A stretch of DNA of 64,000 bases from Sphingomonas sp. GC_Shp_5 (GCF_026540855.1 NZ_JALNUP010000014.1:1-64000); one strand, 5' to 3'; shown: positions 32,758-39,901, numbered from the stretch's first letter. The notes: generated by a model from the letters alone, not told the origin. Program-made: numbers and translations.

Positions 32758-33315
32758 TCAGGCGGCGAGCAGCACGCGGTTGCGCAGCCAGCCCCAACCA
32801 AATGCCTCCTGCGTCGGGCTGCGCGCGATGATGTCGAGGTAGCGAGCACCCTGCTGGACGTTCACGGCCATCAGCAGGACGTCCTCCCACTGTTCGCCCA
32901 CGCGGCGCTTCTGGCAGGCCGCGAGGGCAGCGTCAGTGCGTGCGCCGTAGCTGCCGTCGATCTTCGGCAGGTCCGGCCAGTCGTTACCACCCGTGTTTAG
33001 GGCGTTCAGCGCCGTCTGGAGGAACATGATGCCCCAGGGCGCGCCCATGTTGACGCCGGTGTCCAGCGCCTCGGCGGCCAGCCGCGGCGAGCGCTTGGCG
33101 AGCAGGTCGATCCCGGGAACGGTGATGAAGTCCTGCCAGTAGATCTCGCGTGCCTTGCTCTTGGGCAGGTTGCGCATGTCCCCGGTATAGCCGTGCTCAC
33201 GGGCCTTGGCCTGAGTTATGCCCCAGCAGGTAGGGCCGCCGTGATCGGCCGGGTGGTTCACGTACCCGCCTTCGCGCGCGACCAGGTCGTCGATCATCTG
33301 ATCGATCGTCTTCAT
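32758..33315 (-). CDS. Endolysin, glycoside hydrolase family 108 type
   Basis: A 185-residue phage lysozyme-like N-acetylmuramidase. The N-terminal domain shows the GH108 signature: the catalytic Glu in REGGYVNHPADHGGPTCWGI (about residues 14-33) and ALDTGVNMGA. The C-terminal half is a putative peptidoglycan-binding domain of the family (DGSYGARTDAALAACQ). I chose ATG 33315 over 33372 because the family starts at MKTIDQMIDDL. It would degrade the cell wall for lysis. Preceded by a 752-nt gene-free spacer. Confidence 0.85.
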   Translation of the reverse strand: MKTIDQMIDDLVAREGGYVNHPADHGGPTCWGITQAKAREHGYTGDMRNLPKSKAREIYWQDFITVPGIDLLAKRSPRLAAEALDTGVNMGAPWGIMFLQTALNALNTGGNDWPDLPKIDGSYGARTDAALAACQKRRVGEQWEDVLLMAVNVQQGARYLDIIARSPTQEAFGWGWLRNRVLLAA

Positions 33316-33497
33316 GATGTTTCTCCGGAACGGCTTGAGGTGCGAGGGATTGAGACGGGCGGGCCCATTCACCCCCCGTGCGTGGCCTGGCGCTCCGCCC
33401 GCCTCCGTTCACAACGAGCTGGCGTGGCGTCTCTTGCGAGGTTCATCAGTTGGCCGTCACGGCCACTACAGAGGGGCACCTGCGGGATGCTGCCTCG

Positions 33498-33529
33498 GCA
33501 CTCCGCTGGTGTAAGGGCCAGCGGAGTGC
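33498..33529. repeat. Hairpin A of the lysis-region array
   Basis: A perfect 12-bp stem with an 8-nt loop. The outer stem GCACTCCGC/GCGGAGTGC is shared with hairpin D. It is preceded by CCTCG, as in hairpins B and C (D has TCTCG). No T-run follows on either strand, so it is not a standard terminator. Confidence 0.8.
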
Positions 33530-33801
33530 TTCCCGTCATCGTGGGGCGGATCGCAACGGTCTCAACTGAGGACGCATGGGGGGAGGAAACCCTCTGCCCA
33601 CTGATCTAGATCATTGTTAGGAGGCGCCGCGGCTCACAAAGGGTCGTCGTCCCACGGCGTACCTTTGACCATGCGCCGTGGGGCGCATCAGGCACCGTCG
33701 AGACCAATGGCTGTTGCCAGCGACGATCTGCTCGTTTTTCCGATCTTCATTGTTCGACATTATGCAGATACGCGGGGGCAGCCAGGACGCTGGACGCCCT
33801 C

Positions 33802-33841
33802 GGCGCCCCGCCAGCGTGTCACTACGGAATGGCGGGGCGCC
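33802..33841. repeat. Hairpin B of the lysis-region array
   Basis: A perfect 12-bp stem (GGCGCCCCGCCA with TGGCGGGGCGCC) around a 16-nt loop that contains GTGTCACTACGGA, a 13-mer also present in the loop of hairpin D. Confidence 0.8.
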
Positions 33842-33908
33842 TTACCGTGACATCGGGCATCAAAGTGCTAGGGGACTTACGAGGCGATGCCGTCACATAG
33901 CGCGCCTC

Positions 33909-33947
33909 GGCGCCCCGCTAAGGTCCTGGGATGGCAGGTGGGGCGCC
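33909..33947. repeat. Hairpin C of the lysis-region array
   Basis: An outer stem GGCGCCCC/GGGGCGCC of 8 bp, extended by G-T and C-G pairs. The loop differs from B and D. It shares the CCTCGGCGCCCCGC lead with hairpin B. Confidence 0.7.
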
Positions 33948-34017
33948 ATACGGCTGGGCAACCAAGCCTTTGTTAACCACTGGATGCTATTCGGGTCTTG
34001 AGATGCTGCAGTCTCGG

Positions 34018-34057
34018 CACTCCGCTTGATCCTGTGTCACTACGGACAGGCGGAGTG
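34018..34057. repeat. Hairpin D of the lysis-region array
   Basis: An 8-bp stem CACTCCGC/GCGGAGTG whose loop holds GTGTCACTACGGA, as in hairpin B, and can form an inner CTGT/ACAG helix. It lies 10 bp past the stop of the minus-strand membrane gene at 34068. Confidence 0.75.
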
Positions 34058-34067
34058 TTCCCCCCTC

Positions 34068-34436
34068 TCAGCGACGCCGCGGTGCGCACCTTGCCATCGC
34101 CGTGATGCGGTTGAGCCTTTGCCACACTTCAGCCGGCAACCGCTGGTGCAGGACGTTGGCCAGCAACGAGCCCTTGTAGATCAGCAGCGCCAGCCCGAGC
34201 GCCGCGCCGGCTGCCGTTGCACCCGGTGGGGATGCCTCACCGAGATACCACGCAAGCAGGAAGCGGCTGCCGAGGAAGATCAGCACGGTCGCGAAGCCGA
34301 AGAACACCGTCAGCAGCCAGCGCGGCGCCTGGGGATAGTTGGCGACCTTGGGTTCGAGCAGGAAGTGGCGGACGAGCCCGCAGCCGCCTGCCAGCACCAG
34401 CGAGACCCCTGCGACGAGGGAGTTCGAGATGGTCAT
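34068..34436 (-). CDS. Phage membrane protein, holin candidate
   Basis: A 122-residue protein with three hydrophobic segments (LVAGVSLVLAGGCGLVRHFL, WLLTVFFGFATVLIFLGSRF, and ATAAGAALGLALLIYKGSLL) and a basic C-terminus (MARCAPRRR). Size, topology and position next to another small membrane protein and upstream of the endolysin suggest a holin or antiholin. This is inference. Its start overlaps the stop of the preceding gene by 4 bp. Confidence 0.6.
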   Translation of the reverse strand: MTISNSLVAGVSLVLAGGCGLVRHFLLEPKVANYPQAPRWLLTVFFGFATVLIFLGSRFLLAWYLGEASPPGATAAGAALGLALLIYKGSLLANVLHQRLPAEVWQRLNRITAMARCAPRRR

Positions 34437-34762
34437 TTTGCACCTCCAATGAGAGCCCGGAACAGGTTGGCGATGTACTCGACCACGAGCGGGGCGAGCG
34501 TCTTGACCAGCGGCTGGGCTACCGGGTTCACCAGCAGGCCGATCGCGAAGGCGAGAGGACGGCCGTCGGGACGCACCATCCAGGTAAAATGGGCGCCGAT
34601 GACGCCGACCAGCGGGTCGGCGACGAGGGCGCCTACCACCAAGGCCATGACGAAGATCGGCAGCGCGTCGCCATCCTTGGCCTTCCGCGCTGCCAGGAAC
34701 ATCGGGAAGGCATAGAGCAGCGCTCCGACACCCCCGAACACGTACAGGATCAGGTCGTTCAC
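34433..34762 (-). CDS. Phage membrane protein, holin/antiholin candidate
   Basis: A 109-residue protein with three hydrophobic segments (LILYVFGGVGALLYAFPMFL, LPIFVMALVVGALVADPLVG, and a C-terminal pair). I chose GTG 34762, which has GGGAGGGG upstream. A reading from farther upstream would add about 90 non-family residues. It is coupled to the second membrane gene, forming a pair typical of holin/antiholin modules. Confidence 0.6.
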   Translation of the reverse strand: MNDLILYVFGGVGALLYAFPMFLAARKAKDGDALPIFVMALVVGALVADPLVGVIGAHFTWMVRPDGRPLAFAIGLLVNPVAQPLVKTLAPLVVEYIANLFRALIGGAK

Positions 34763-34818
34763 TTGCCCCTCCCTGGGGTTGATGGTTGTTATGATCGATC
34801 GGCGCATGAGCCGACGCT

Positions 34819-34839
34819 CTCGCGGCCTCTGAGCCGCGA
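34819..34839. repeat. Hairpin between tail-spike-like and holin-like genes
   Basis: TCGCGGC (34820-34826) pairs with GCCGCGA (34833-34839) around a 6-nt loop. A smaller CGGC/GCCG palindrome sits just to its left. There is no T-run. It may stabilise mRNA or attenuate transcription between the two genes. Confidence 0.4.
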
Positions 34840-34866
34840 AGCTGCTATTCCCCGGCGAGACCCTAC

Positions 34867-36324
34867 TCAGCCGATGAAGTTGGCTTGGAGCCCATCGATG
34901 TAGAAGCTCATCGGCGGGATGCTCTGGCAGTCGATCGCGATCATCCAGTGCGTCGCCCACTGCGGCGACTTGTCCGACTGATCCTCGTTGTCGGAGGGCG
35001 GCTGGTAGAGCGAGTTGAAGGTGCGCTTCACCCAATCGCGACTGCCCTTGAACAGCACCGGGATGCCAGACTCTCCCTTGAACTGCGCACGATCGGAGAG
35101 GATCGGCCGGCCGAGCGCGTCGGTACCGATCTGCTGCACCCAGAAGTAGCGGAAGTAGATCGGCACCCCGTTGGGGAACTTGGGTCCGCCGGTCTCGGGG
35201 TCGATCGCCTCGGTGAACGCGGGGTCGGTGATGTCGTTCGGGAACAGGAACTGCATGCGCCCGAGGATATTCCCCCGCGTGGGGATCGGGATCATGATCT
35301 GGATCTGGTTGAGGACGTTGTTGTCGTAGTGGCCGTTCTTGTCGACGCGCAGCGACTTCGTTCCGCTGTACTTGTAATCCGCGCTGATGCTGAGCTTGGT
35401 CTCAGTGCTGTTCCACTGATCGACCATGCCCCCGGTGTAGGGCAGGTTGAACAGGCCGCCCTGGAGCATGACGCCGCTGCCAGCGCGCTGGTTGACGAAG
35501 TAGACTTCGCCATTGGGATGCCCCTCGAACAGCCCGGCACCGCCGAGCAGATCCTGCTGCCGAGACTCGGTGAGCAGCTCCAGGCCGATGTTCGGATTAC
35601 CGTTGTTGATGAAGCCGAAGGTCTCCATCCGCCCCGGCCCGACCGCCGCCACCCCCGCCTTGGAACTCATGTTGTAGATCTGGGTACTGTGGAACTCGAT
35701 CGACGCCGACGAGGTGTCGAGCTTGGCTTGCGGGTGGAGCACGCTGCCCACCGAGCCAGCGAACAGCACGAACGACGCCTCGTAGATCACCCGGCCGGTG
35801 GTGCAGTGCCACACCGGATCGTTGGCCGGCAGGTACTGCTCGTGCCGGGTGCCGATCAGACGGATCAGGCCGGCATTGTTCACGCACACGCCCTTGCCGG
35901 AATAATCGGTGGCAGTGCCGAACAGCGTGATCTCGGCCGCGCCCGGATTGTTGAAGATGTAGTTGCCGGCCGCTGCCACGCCGCCGAAGAACTTGATGTT
36001 CTCGCCGGCATTGTAGGAGCCTTCGGCGAAGTACATGCCGCGCCCCTCGGACAGCATGTAGCAGTGGTAGTAGTGGAGCAGGTAGGCGCCATCCGACCAC
36101 TCGGCCGCGCTATCCCACCCGTAGGTGCGGATCTGCTCCCAATCCTGAAGGTCGCCGTCGAGGCTGACGAACGACTTCCACAGCCCGCAGGTAAGGCCAA
36201 CCCAATCCTTGCCCGACTGCAACGGCCCCAGCAGGTTGGCGCGACGGAACCGCTTGGCCATGAAGTTGTGATCGGGCGTGCGGTCGCGGTTATTGAGGAT
36301 CGCGCAATTGGGCACGAACGGCAT
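34867..36324 (-). CDS. Tail-spike/tail-fibre-like protein
   Basis: A 485-residue Gly/Asn/Tyr-rich protein with a long strand-rich middle (NIKFFGGVAAAGNYIFNNPG, ASIEFHSTQIYNMSS) suggesting a parallel beta-helix, and a C-terminal domain (LRVDKNGHYDN to SFYIDGLQANFIG) of the kind that recognises surface polysaccharide. It lacks a signal peptide. ATG 36324 is preferred over 36411 because the extra upstream residues are antisense to a + strand gene. The function as host-recognition spike is inferred. It is the first gene of the minus-strand set. Confidence 0.6.
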   Translation of the reverse strand: MPFVPNCAILNNRDRTPDHNFMAKRFRRANLLGPLQSGKDWVGLTCGLWKSFVSLDGDLQDWEQIRTYGWDSAAEWSDGAYLLHYYHCYMLSEGRGMYFAEGSYNAGENIKFFGGVAAAGNYIFNNPGAAEITLFGTATDYSGKGVCVNNAGLIRLIGTRHEQYLPANDPVWHCTTGRVIYEASFVLFAGSVGSVLHPQAKLDTSSASIEFHSTQIYNMSSKAGVAAVGPGRMETFGFINNGNPNIGLELLTESRQQDLLGGAGLFEGHPNGEVYFVNQRAGSGVMLQGGLFNLPYTGGMVDQWNSTETKLSISADYKYSGTKSLRVDKNGHYDNNVLNQIQIMIPIPTRGNILGRMQFLFPNDITDPAFTEAIDPETGGPKFPNGVPIYFRYFWVQQIGTDALGRPILSDRAQFKGESGIPVLFKGSRDWVKRTFNSLYQPPSDNEDQSDKSPQWATHWMIAIDCQSIPPMSFYIDGLQANFIG

Positions 36325-36375
36325 AATATCGAGCCGGGTGACGCCGTTGAGAAGTCGATTGCTGAGATCGTCGGC

Positions 36376-36774
36376 TTGGTGAAGCGTGCGGGTGCGCAGC
36401 GGGTGGCTCAATACGAGGAGCCGGACCGGTTCACGATCCAGTTCGAGCTGTCCGAGCGCCTGGTGCGTTTCCGCGTGTCCCTTCCAGCGCTCGGTGAGAC
36501 ACCCCAGCGCAACGGCCGAGGCACGGCGCTCCCCGCCGGCCAGCGGCGCGAGAGGATGCTACAGATGCACCGGCAGCGCGCCCGTGCGCTGATGCTGGTG
36601 ATCAAGGCCAAGCTCGAGAGCGTCGAGAGCGGCGTGGAGACATTCGAGCAGGCCTTTCTGCCCAACGTCGTCATGGCTGATGGAGCCACCGTCTACGAGC
36701 GGATCTCGGCGCCGATCGCGCTCGAGTATCAGAACGGTGCCCCGTCGGCCCTGTTGATCGAGGCGCGCTCGTGA
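36376..36774 (+). CDS. Hypothetical phage protein, start uncertain
   Basis: A protein of about 132 residues (LVKRAGAQRVAQYEEPDRFT, RLVRFRVSLPAL, and a helical second half QMHRQRARALMLVIKAKLES). It looks like a conserved phage protein of DNA metabolism type by position before the AlpA-like gene, but I cannot name it. There is no ATG in the right place: TTG 36376, GTG 36379 or the rare ATT 36358 are the options. Coding character seems to continue to about 36346, where the divergent spike gene begins, so a recombination junction may have removed the original start. Confidence 0.55.
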   Translation: MVKRAGAQRVAQYEEPDRFTIQFELSERLVRFRVSLPALGETPQRNGRGTALPAGQRRERMLQMHRQRARALMLVIKAKLESVESGVETFEQAFLPNVVMADGATVYERISAPIALEYQNGAPSALLIEARS

Positions 36775-37049
36775 TGGTCGCCGAGGCAACGCCGCCGGCG
36801 CGCCGTTACTGGCCGCGGCTGATGCGCGAATCGGAAGCCGCCGACTACCTGTCGATCGGCACCACCACGCTGCGGGAGAAGGGGCCCGAGCCCAAGCACA
36901 TCGGCCGCAGCGTCCGCTACGACATCAACGACCTGGACCGCTGGGCAGACCGCCTCGACGGCCAGCCGCTTGCGCCGGAGCAGATCGAGGAAGAAACAGA
37001 CGCAGTCACCCGCCGGTGGCTGGAGAAGCGGAAAAATGGCCGTGGCTAG
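36774..37049 (+). CDS. AlpA/excisionase-like helix-turn-helix protein
   Basis: A 91-residue protein with a MerR-type winged helix of the AlpA/excisionase class: MRESEAADYLSIGTTTLREK (helix-turn-helix), then HIGRSVRYDINDLDRWADRL (wing and helix). Such proteins direct excision or activate integrase genes. The start is ATG 36774, or GTG 36771 one codon earlier. Its end overlaps the integrase start by 14 bp, consistent with joint control of integration and excision. Confidence 0.8.
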   Translation: MVAEATPPARRYWPRLMRESEAADYLSIGTTTLREKGPEPKHIGRSVRYDINDLDRWADRLDGQPLAPEQIEEETDAVTRRWLEKRKNGRG

Positions 37050-38043
37050 TCTGCCCTACACCTATGTCGTCAAAGGCAAATACTGGCGGTTCCGCCGGGG
37101 CGATCTCAACGTGCCCTTGCCGGGGCAGCCGGGAGACGTCGAGTTTCACGCAAAATACTCGTCGCTGCTGAACCTTGGCGGGCAGACGACCGAGCTGGAC
37201 CGCGGCAGCGTGGCTTGGCTGATCAAGCGGTATCGCGCGAGCGCCGAGTTCAAGGCGCTGCGCGAGCCGACCCAGCTTGATTACGGACGCACGCTCGACC
37301 TGCTGGAGACGGAGCTCGGCGAAGAGCCGTACCGCTATATCAGCCGGACGATCATCAAGACGCTGCGCGACGAGCACGCGGGCACCCCGCGCAAGGCTCA
37401 CAAGATCAAGCAGATGGTCAGCCGCCTCTACACCTGGGCCGGCGAGGACGATCTGGTGCCCGAGGGCTTCAACCCGGCCGAGAAGATCAAAAAGCTCAAG
37501 ACCCGGGCGAAGACGATCACGCCCTGGAGCGAGCACGAGATCGCGATGTTCATGGCCGCGGCGCCGGAGCACGTGAAGACCGCGGTGCTGCTATGCCTCT
37601 ACACGGGGCAGCGCGCTGAGGACGTGGTCACCATGGAATGGAGCGCCTTCCAAGGCGACACGATCCGGGTGCTCCAGTCGAAGACGAATGAGCCGCTCGA
37701 CATCGCCTGCCACCCGATCCTCCGCGCCAGGCTGCAAGCCATCAAGACGAAGTTCGGCGGGCGCATTGTCCGCAACGCCGTGGGCAAGCCGGTGACGGCC
37801 AACGCGTTTGCACAATCAGTCCGCTCGGTCGTCGAATCGCTCGACGAGATGCCGAAGGGCCGGAGTCCGCACGGGCTGCGCTACGCCGCGGCCGCTCGCC
37901 TGGAGGAAGCTGGCTGCACGATCGGCGAGGCCACATCGGTGCTCGGACACAGGACTTACCAGATGGCGATGAAATATCTGACGGCTCGGAAAGCCTCGCA
38001 ATCCGCGCTGGAAAAGCAGGAGGCTCAGGAGTGGCAGGCGTAA
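37036..38043 (+). CDS. int: Tyrosine site-specific integrase of the island
   Basis: A 335-residue phage-type integrase. Residues 1-40 form a short arm-binding-like segment (LPYTYVVKGKYWRFRRG), residues about 55-150 the core-binding helices, and residues about 160-320 the catalytic domain with Arg in TGQRAEDV, the HGLRYAAA box, His in LGHRTYQ and the Tyr in MKYLTARK. ATG 37036 has GGAGAAG upstream. It lies 0.55 kb from attR, as expected for the enzyme that inserted the island into tRNA-Cys. Confidence 0.92.
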   Translation: MAVASLPYTYVVKGKYWRFRRGDLNVPLPGQPGDVEFHAKYSSLLNLGGQTTELDRGSVAWLIKRYRASAEFKALREPTQLDYGRTLDLLETELGEEPYRYISRTIIKTLRDEHAGTPRKAHKIKQMVSRLYTWAGEDDLVPEGFNPAEKIKKLKTRAKTITPWSEHEIAMFMAAAPEHVKTAVLLCLYTGQRAEDVVTMEWSAFQGDTIRVLQSKTNEPLDIACHPILRARLQAIKTKFGGRIVRNAVGKPVTANAFAQSVRSVVESLDEMPKGRSPHGLRYAAAARLEEAGCTIGEATSVLGHRTYQMAMKYLTARKASQSALEKQEAQEWQA

Positions 38044-38507
38044 CAAAGACGCTGCCCTACACCTTCGAGACAAAGGGCCGCTGGTACTTCCGTCACGATA
38101 AGACGGGTGTGATCCCACTGGAGGGGGAGGCGTTCAGCCGCGCCTTCATCAACGACTATCGCGCTTTGCTCACGCGTGCTGGGCTGTCCTTCAAATCGGT
38201 CGGCGCCCACAAGGTGCTCCAGGCTCGCGAAGCGCAGGCGGCATATTGCAGGATCTACTTCATGGGCGTGGTGCCGGACGGCCCCGTGAAGATCGGCACC
38301 ACCTATGACCTCCCGCGCCGCCTGCGACACATCCAGGCGGCATGTCCCTACGAAGTCGCGCTGCTCGCTGATTTTCCTGGCAGCTACGGCTTGGAGGCCG
38401 AGCTGCACGAAGGATTTCGGCAGCACCGACTGAAGGGAGAATGGTTCACGCGAGCCCCCGAAATCCTCGAGAAAATCGAGCAGCTGAGACAGGAGAACGT
38501 ATCGTGA
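38031..38507 (+). CDS. GIY-YIG nuclease-like protein with integrase-like N-terminus
   Basis: A 158-residue protein. Residues about 72-150 fit a T5orf172/GIY-YIG fold: YFMGVVPDGPVKIGTT as the GIY..YIG strands, an Arg in PRRLRHIQ and a late Glu in LEAELHEGF. Residues 1-45 (LPYTFETKGRWYFRHDKTG) resemble the first 40 residues of the adjacent integrase. The start is GTG 38031, 13 bp inside the integrase gene, with AGGAGG upstream. Nuclease activity is inferred. Confidence 0.75.
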   Translation: MAGVTKTLPYTFETKGRWYFRHDKTGVIPLEGEAFSRAFINDYRALLTRAGLSFKSVGAHKVLQAREAQAAYCRIYFMGVVPDGPVKIGTTYDLPRRLRHIQAACPYEVALLADFPGSYGLEAELHEGFRQHRLKGEWFTRAPEILEKIEQLRQENVS

Positions 38508-38555
38508 AACTGAATACCGGAACGGATCCGACTGCAAACTTTTCGGCGACGGCCG

Positions 38556-38584
38556 TTGACGCCGGAGGGAAAACCACGCAATTG
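38556..38584 (+). promoter_or_regulatory. Element-borne tRNA-Cys promoter
   Basis: TTGACG (38556-38561), a 17-bp spacer and CAATTG (38579-38584) sit 20 bp before the intact tRNA-Cys. The layout matches the left junction at 15547-15575 with about one third of bases changed, so the element brings its own tRNA promoter. Confidence 0.5.
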
Positions 38585-38589
38585 CGCGC

Positions 38590-38641
38590 CTCCCACGCTT
38601 CTGAGGCCCGATGGCGGAGTGGTGACGCAGAGGACTGCAAA
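38590..38641 (+). repeat. attR: direct repeat at the right junction
   Basis: A 52-bp copy of 15581-15632 with one mismatch (T for C at 38600). It ends in the anticodon loop of the intact tRNA-Cys. The left part of this copy should be element DNA, and the sequence after it original chromosome. Confidence 0.85.
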
Positions 38642-38678
38642 TCCTTGCACCCGGGTTCGATTCCCGGTCGGGCCTCCA
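38605..38678 (+). tRNA. tRNA-Cys (GCA)
   Basis: A 74-nt cloverleaf. The acceptor GGCCCGA pairs with TCGGGCC, with discriminator T and encoded CCA. The anticodon loop is CTGCAAA with anticodon GCA at 38637-38639, and the T-loop is GGTTCGATTCC. Upstream of the anticodon it is a copy shared with the left junction, so the working gene is a hybrid of element 5' half and chromosomal 3' half. Confidence 0.95.
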
Positions 38679-38700
38679 CCTTCCAGCTCCGGGCGTGCCG

Positions 38701-39015
38701 TCAGCGGCGGTGCCGCAGCAACGGCCGGAAGCGGATGCCGAGGCAGATCACCGTCGGCCAGAACATCGTGTTGACGATGTCCGACGAGGTGTCCTCCCAG
38801 CGCCACGATCCGTAGTTGAGCCGGTCCATCAGCTCGTTCATCCCTTCGGCGAGCGCCACCACCGACAGCGGCACGAAGCTGCCGAGCGAGCGGCGGCTGA
38901 GCACCCGCGCGATCATCAGCACCGCCATGCCGGCGTGGATGTGGAGCATCGTGTCGGGCAGGCCGGTGCCGTCGCCGATCCAATCGATGAAGCGGTGGTA
39001 ATAAGCTGGGAGCAT
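38701..39015 (-). CDS. Hypothetical membrane protein
   Basis: A 104-residue protein with two to three hydrophobic segments (MLHIHAGMAVLMIARVL, FVPLSVVALAEGMNELM, NTMFWPTVICLGIRF). The second includes E-x-x-N-E-x-x-D of VanZ-like flavour, but I would not assign that family. It is the first chromosomal gene right of the island and is convergent with tRNA-Cys. Bases 39016-39211 hold no supported gene. Confidence 0.6.
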   Translation of the reverse strand: MLPAYYHRFIDWIGDGTGLPDTMLHIHAGMAVLMIARVLSRRSLGSFVPLSVVALAEGMNELMDRLNYGSWRWEDTSSDIVNTMFWPTVICLGIRFRPLLRHRR

Positions 39016-39211
39016 CGCCGCCCTCTACGGGCAAGACCGGCGGCGGGCCAGACGCAACGACCCGAGGCCCACCGCGAGCCGGAATGGCATTTTTGGTGGC
39101 GAGGACGCACCGGGCGCAGCATCCGCTTGGCGACGCCCCTGCTGCGCGGTACAGATCGGCTGACCAAGAAGTGTATTGCATGGCTAAGACAGTTATGCGA
39201 CAGGGGTAATC

Positions 39212-39901
39212 ATGACGACCAGCTTCGATACTGCCGAGTTCCAGGGCGCCCTTTCGTCATCGTCGCAGGCGATGCGTACAGCGATGGTGTCCAGCCAGTT
39301 GCGCACCACCGCGGTGAGCGATCAACGCGTGATCGCGGCGATGGCGCGGGTGCCGCGCGAGGCGTTCGTGCCCGCCGAGCTGCGCGAGATCGCCTATCGC
39401 GACGCGCTGCTGCCGGTGAGCGGCGGGCGCACCATCAACCTGCCGATGGCGACCGGGCGGCTGCTCACCGAAGCCTATCTGCGTCCGACCGATCGGGTGC
39501 TGCTGATCGGCGCCGCGGGCGGCTATACCGCAGCGATCCTCGCCGAGATCGTCGCGCATGTCGTCGCGGTCGAGCAGGATCCGGCGCTGGTGACGCTGGC
39601 GCGCGAAGCGCTCGCCGGGTTCGGTACGGTCGAGCTGGTCGAGGCACCGCTCACCGGCGGCCATCCTGCCGGGGGACCTTATGACGTGCTGGTGATCGAC
39701 GGCGCGATCGAGGCGGTGCCCGATGCGCTGGTCGGCCAGGTTAAGCCCGACGGGCGCGTGGTCACCGGGCTGATCGATCACGGCGTGACGCGGCTCGCCA
39801 GCGGCCGCAAGACCGATGGCGGTTTTGGGCTCAGCGCCTTTGCCGACAGCGAATGCGCGAAGCTGCCGGGCTTTTCGACGCCGACAGGATTTCGCTTCTA
39901 G
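39212..39901 (+). CDS. pcm: Protein-L-isoaspartate O-methyltransferase family protein
   Basis: A 229-residue SAM-dependent methyltransferase of the Pcm family, which repairs isoaspartyl residues. The N-terminal MVSSQLRTTAVSDQRVIAAM and VPREAFVP are typical, followed by SAM motif I VLLIGAAGGYTAAIL (about residues 94-108) and VAVEQDP. The family's usual active-site Thr/Ser segment (Q-T-I-S-x-P) is replaced by GGRTINLP, as in many sphingomonad relatives, so true repair activity is uncertain. It lies just upstream of the TolC-type gene. Confidence 0.82.
   Translation: MTTSFDTAEFQGALSSSSQAMRTAMVSSQLRTTAVSDQRVIAAMARVPREAFVPAELREIAYRDALLPVSGGRTINLPMATGRLLTEAYLRPTDRVLLIGAAGGYTAAILAEIVAHVVAVEQDPALVTLAREALAGFGTVELVEAPLTGGHPAGGPYDVLVIDGAIEAVPDALVGQVKPDGRVVTGLIDHGVTRLASGRKTDGGFGLSAFADSECAKLPGFSTPTGFRF

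Larger units (their letters stand above)
33316..34067. other. 752-nt gene-free spacer with hairpin array
   Basis: No convincing gene is found on either strand between the endolysin and the next minus-strand gene. Instead the region holds four related long hairpins (listed separately) plus a shorter palindrome at 33671-33688 (7-bp stem, ATGCGCC/GGCGCAT). This is unusual in an otherwise tightly packed gene set. Confidence 0.7.
15596..38641 (+). mobile_element. tRNA-Cys-integrated phage-derived island (about 23 kb)
   Basis: The element is bounded by a direct repeat of the tRNA-Cys 5' half. A tyrosine integrase and an intact tRNA-Cys lie at the right end. Content includes a DUF3268 protein, many small unknown genes, PilZ/GGDEF-EAL/FliL cargo, an operon punctuated by hammerhead ribozymes, a compact DNA ligase, and minus-strand tail-fibre-like, holin-like and endolysin genes. 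No terminase, portal, major capsid, protease or tape-measure gene is visible. It is best read as a satellite or decayed prophage. Base composition in the left third is lower in GC than the flanks. Confidence 0.85.

Noticed and set aside
33443-33449. CTGATGA on the minus strand in the lysis spacer
   Set aside because: No GAAA box or closing stems are found in either permutation within 100 nt.
33378-33569. Small + strand frame in the lysis spacer
   Set aside because: No ribosome binding site, it crosses hairpin A, and composition changes along it.
33498-34057. Hairpin array read as a CRISPR array or ordinary terminators
   Set aside because: The repeats are palindromic stems of varied sequence at uneven spacing with no spacer pattern or cas genes, and no T-runs follow the stems.
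34885-36774. Long + strand open frame antisense to the tail-spike-like gene
   Set aside because: Most of it is a GC-rich shadow of the minus-strand gene. Only the last part (from about 36346-36376) has its own protein character.
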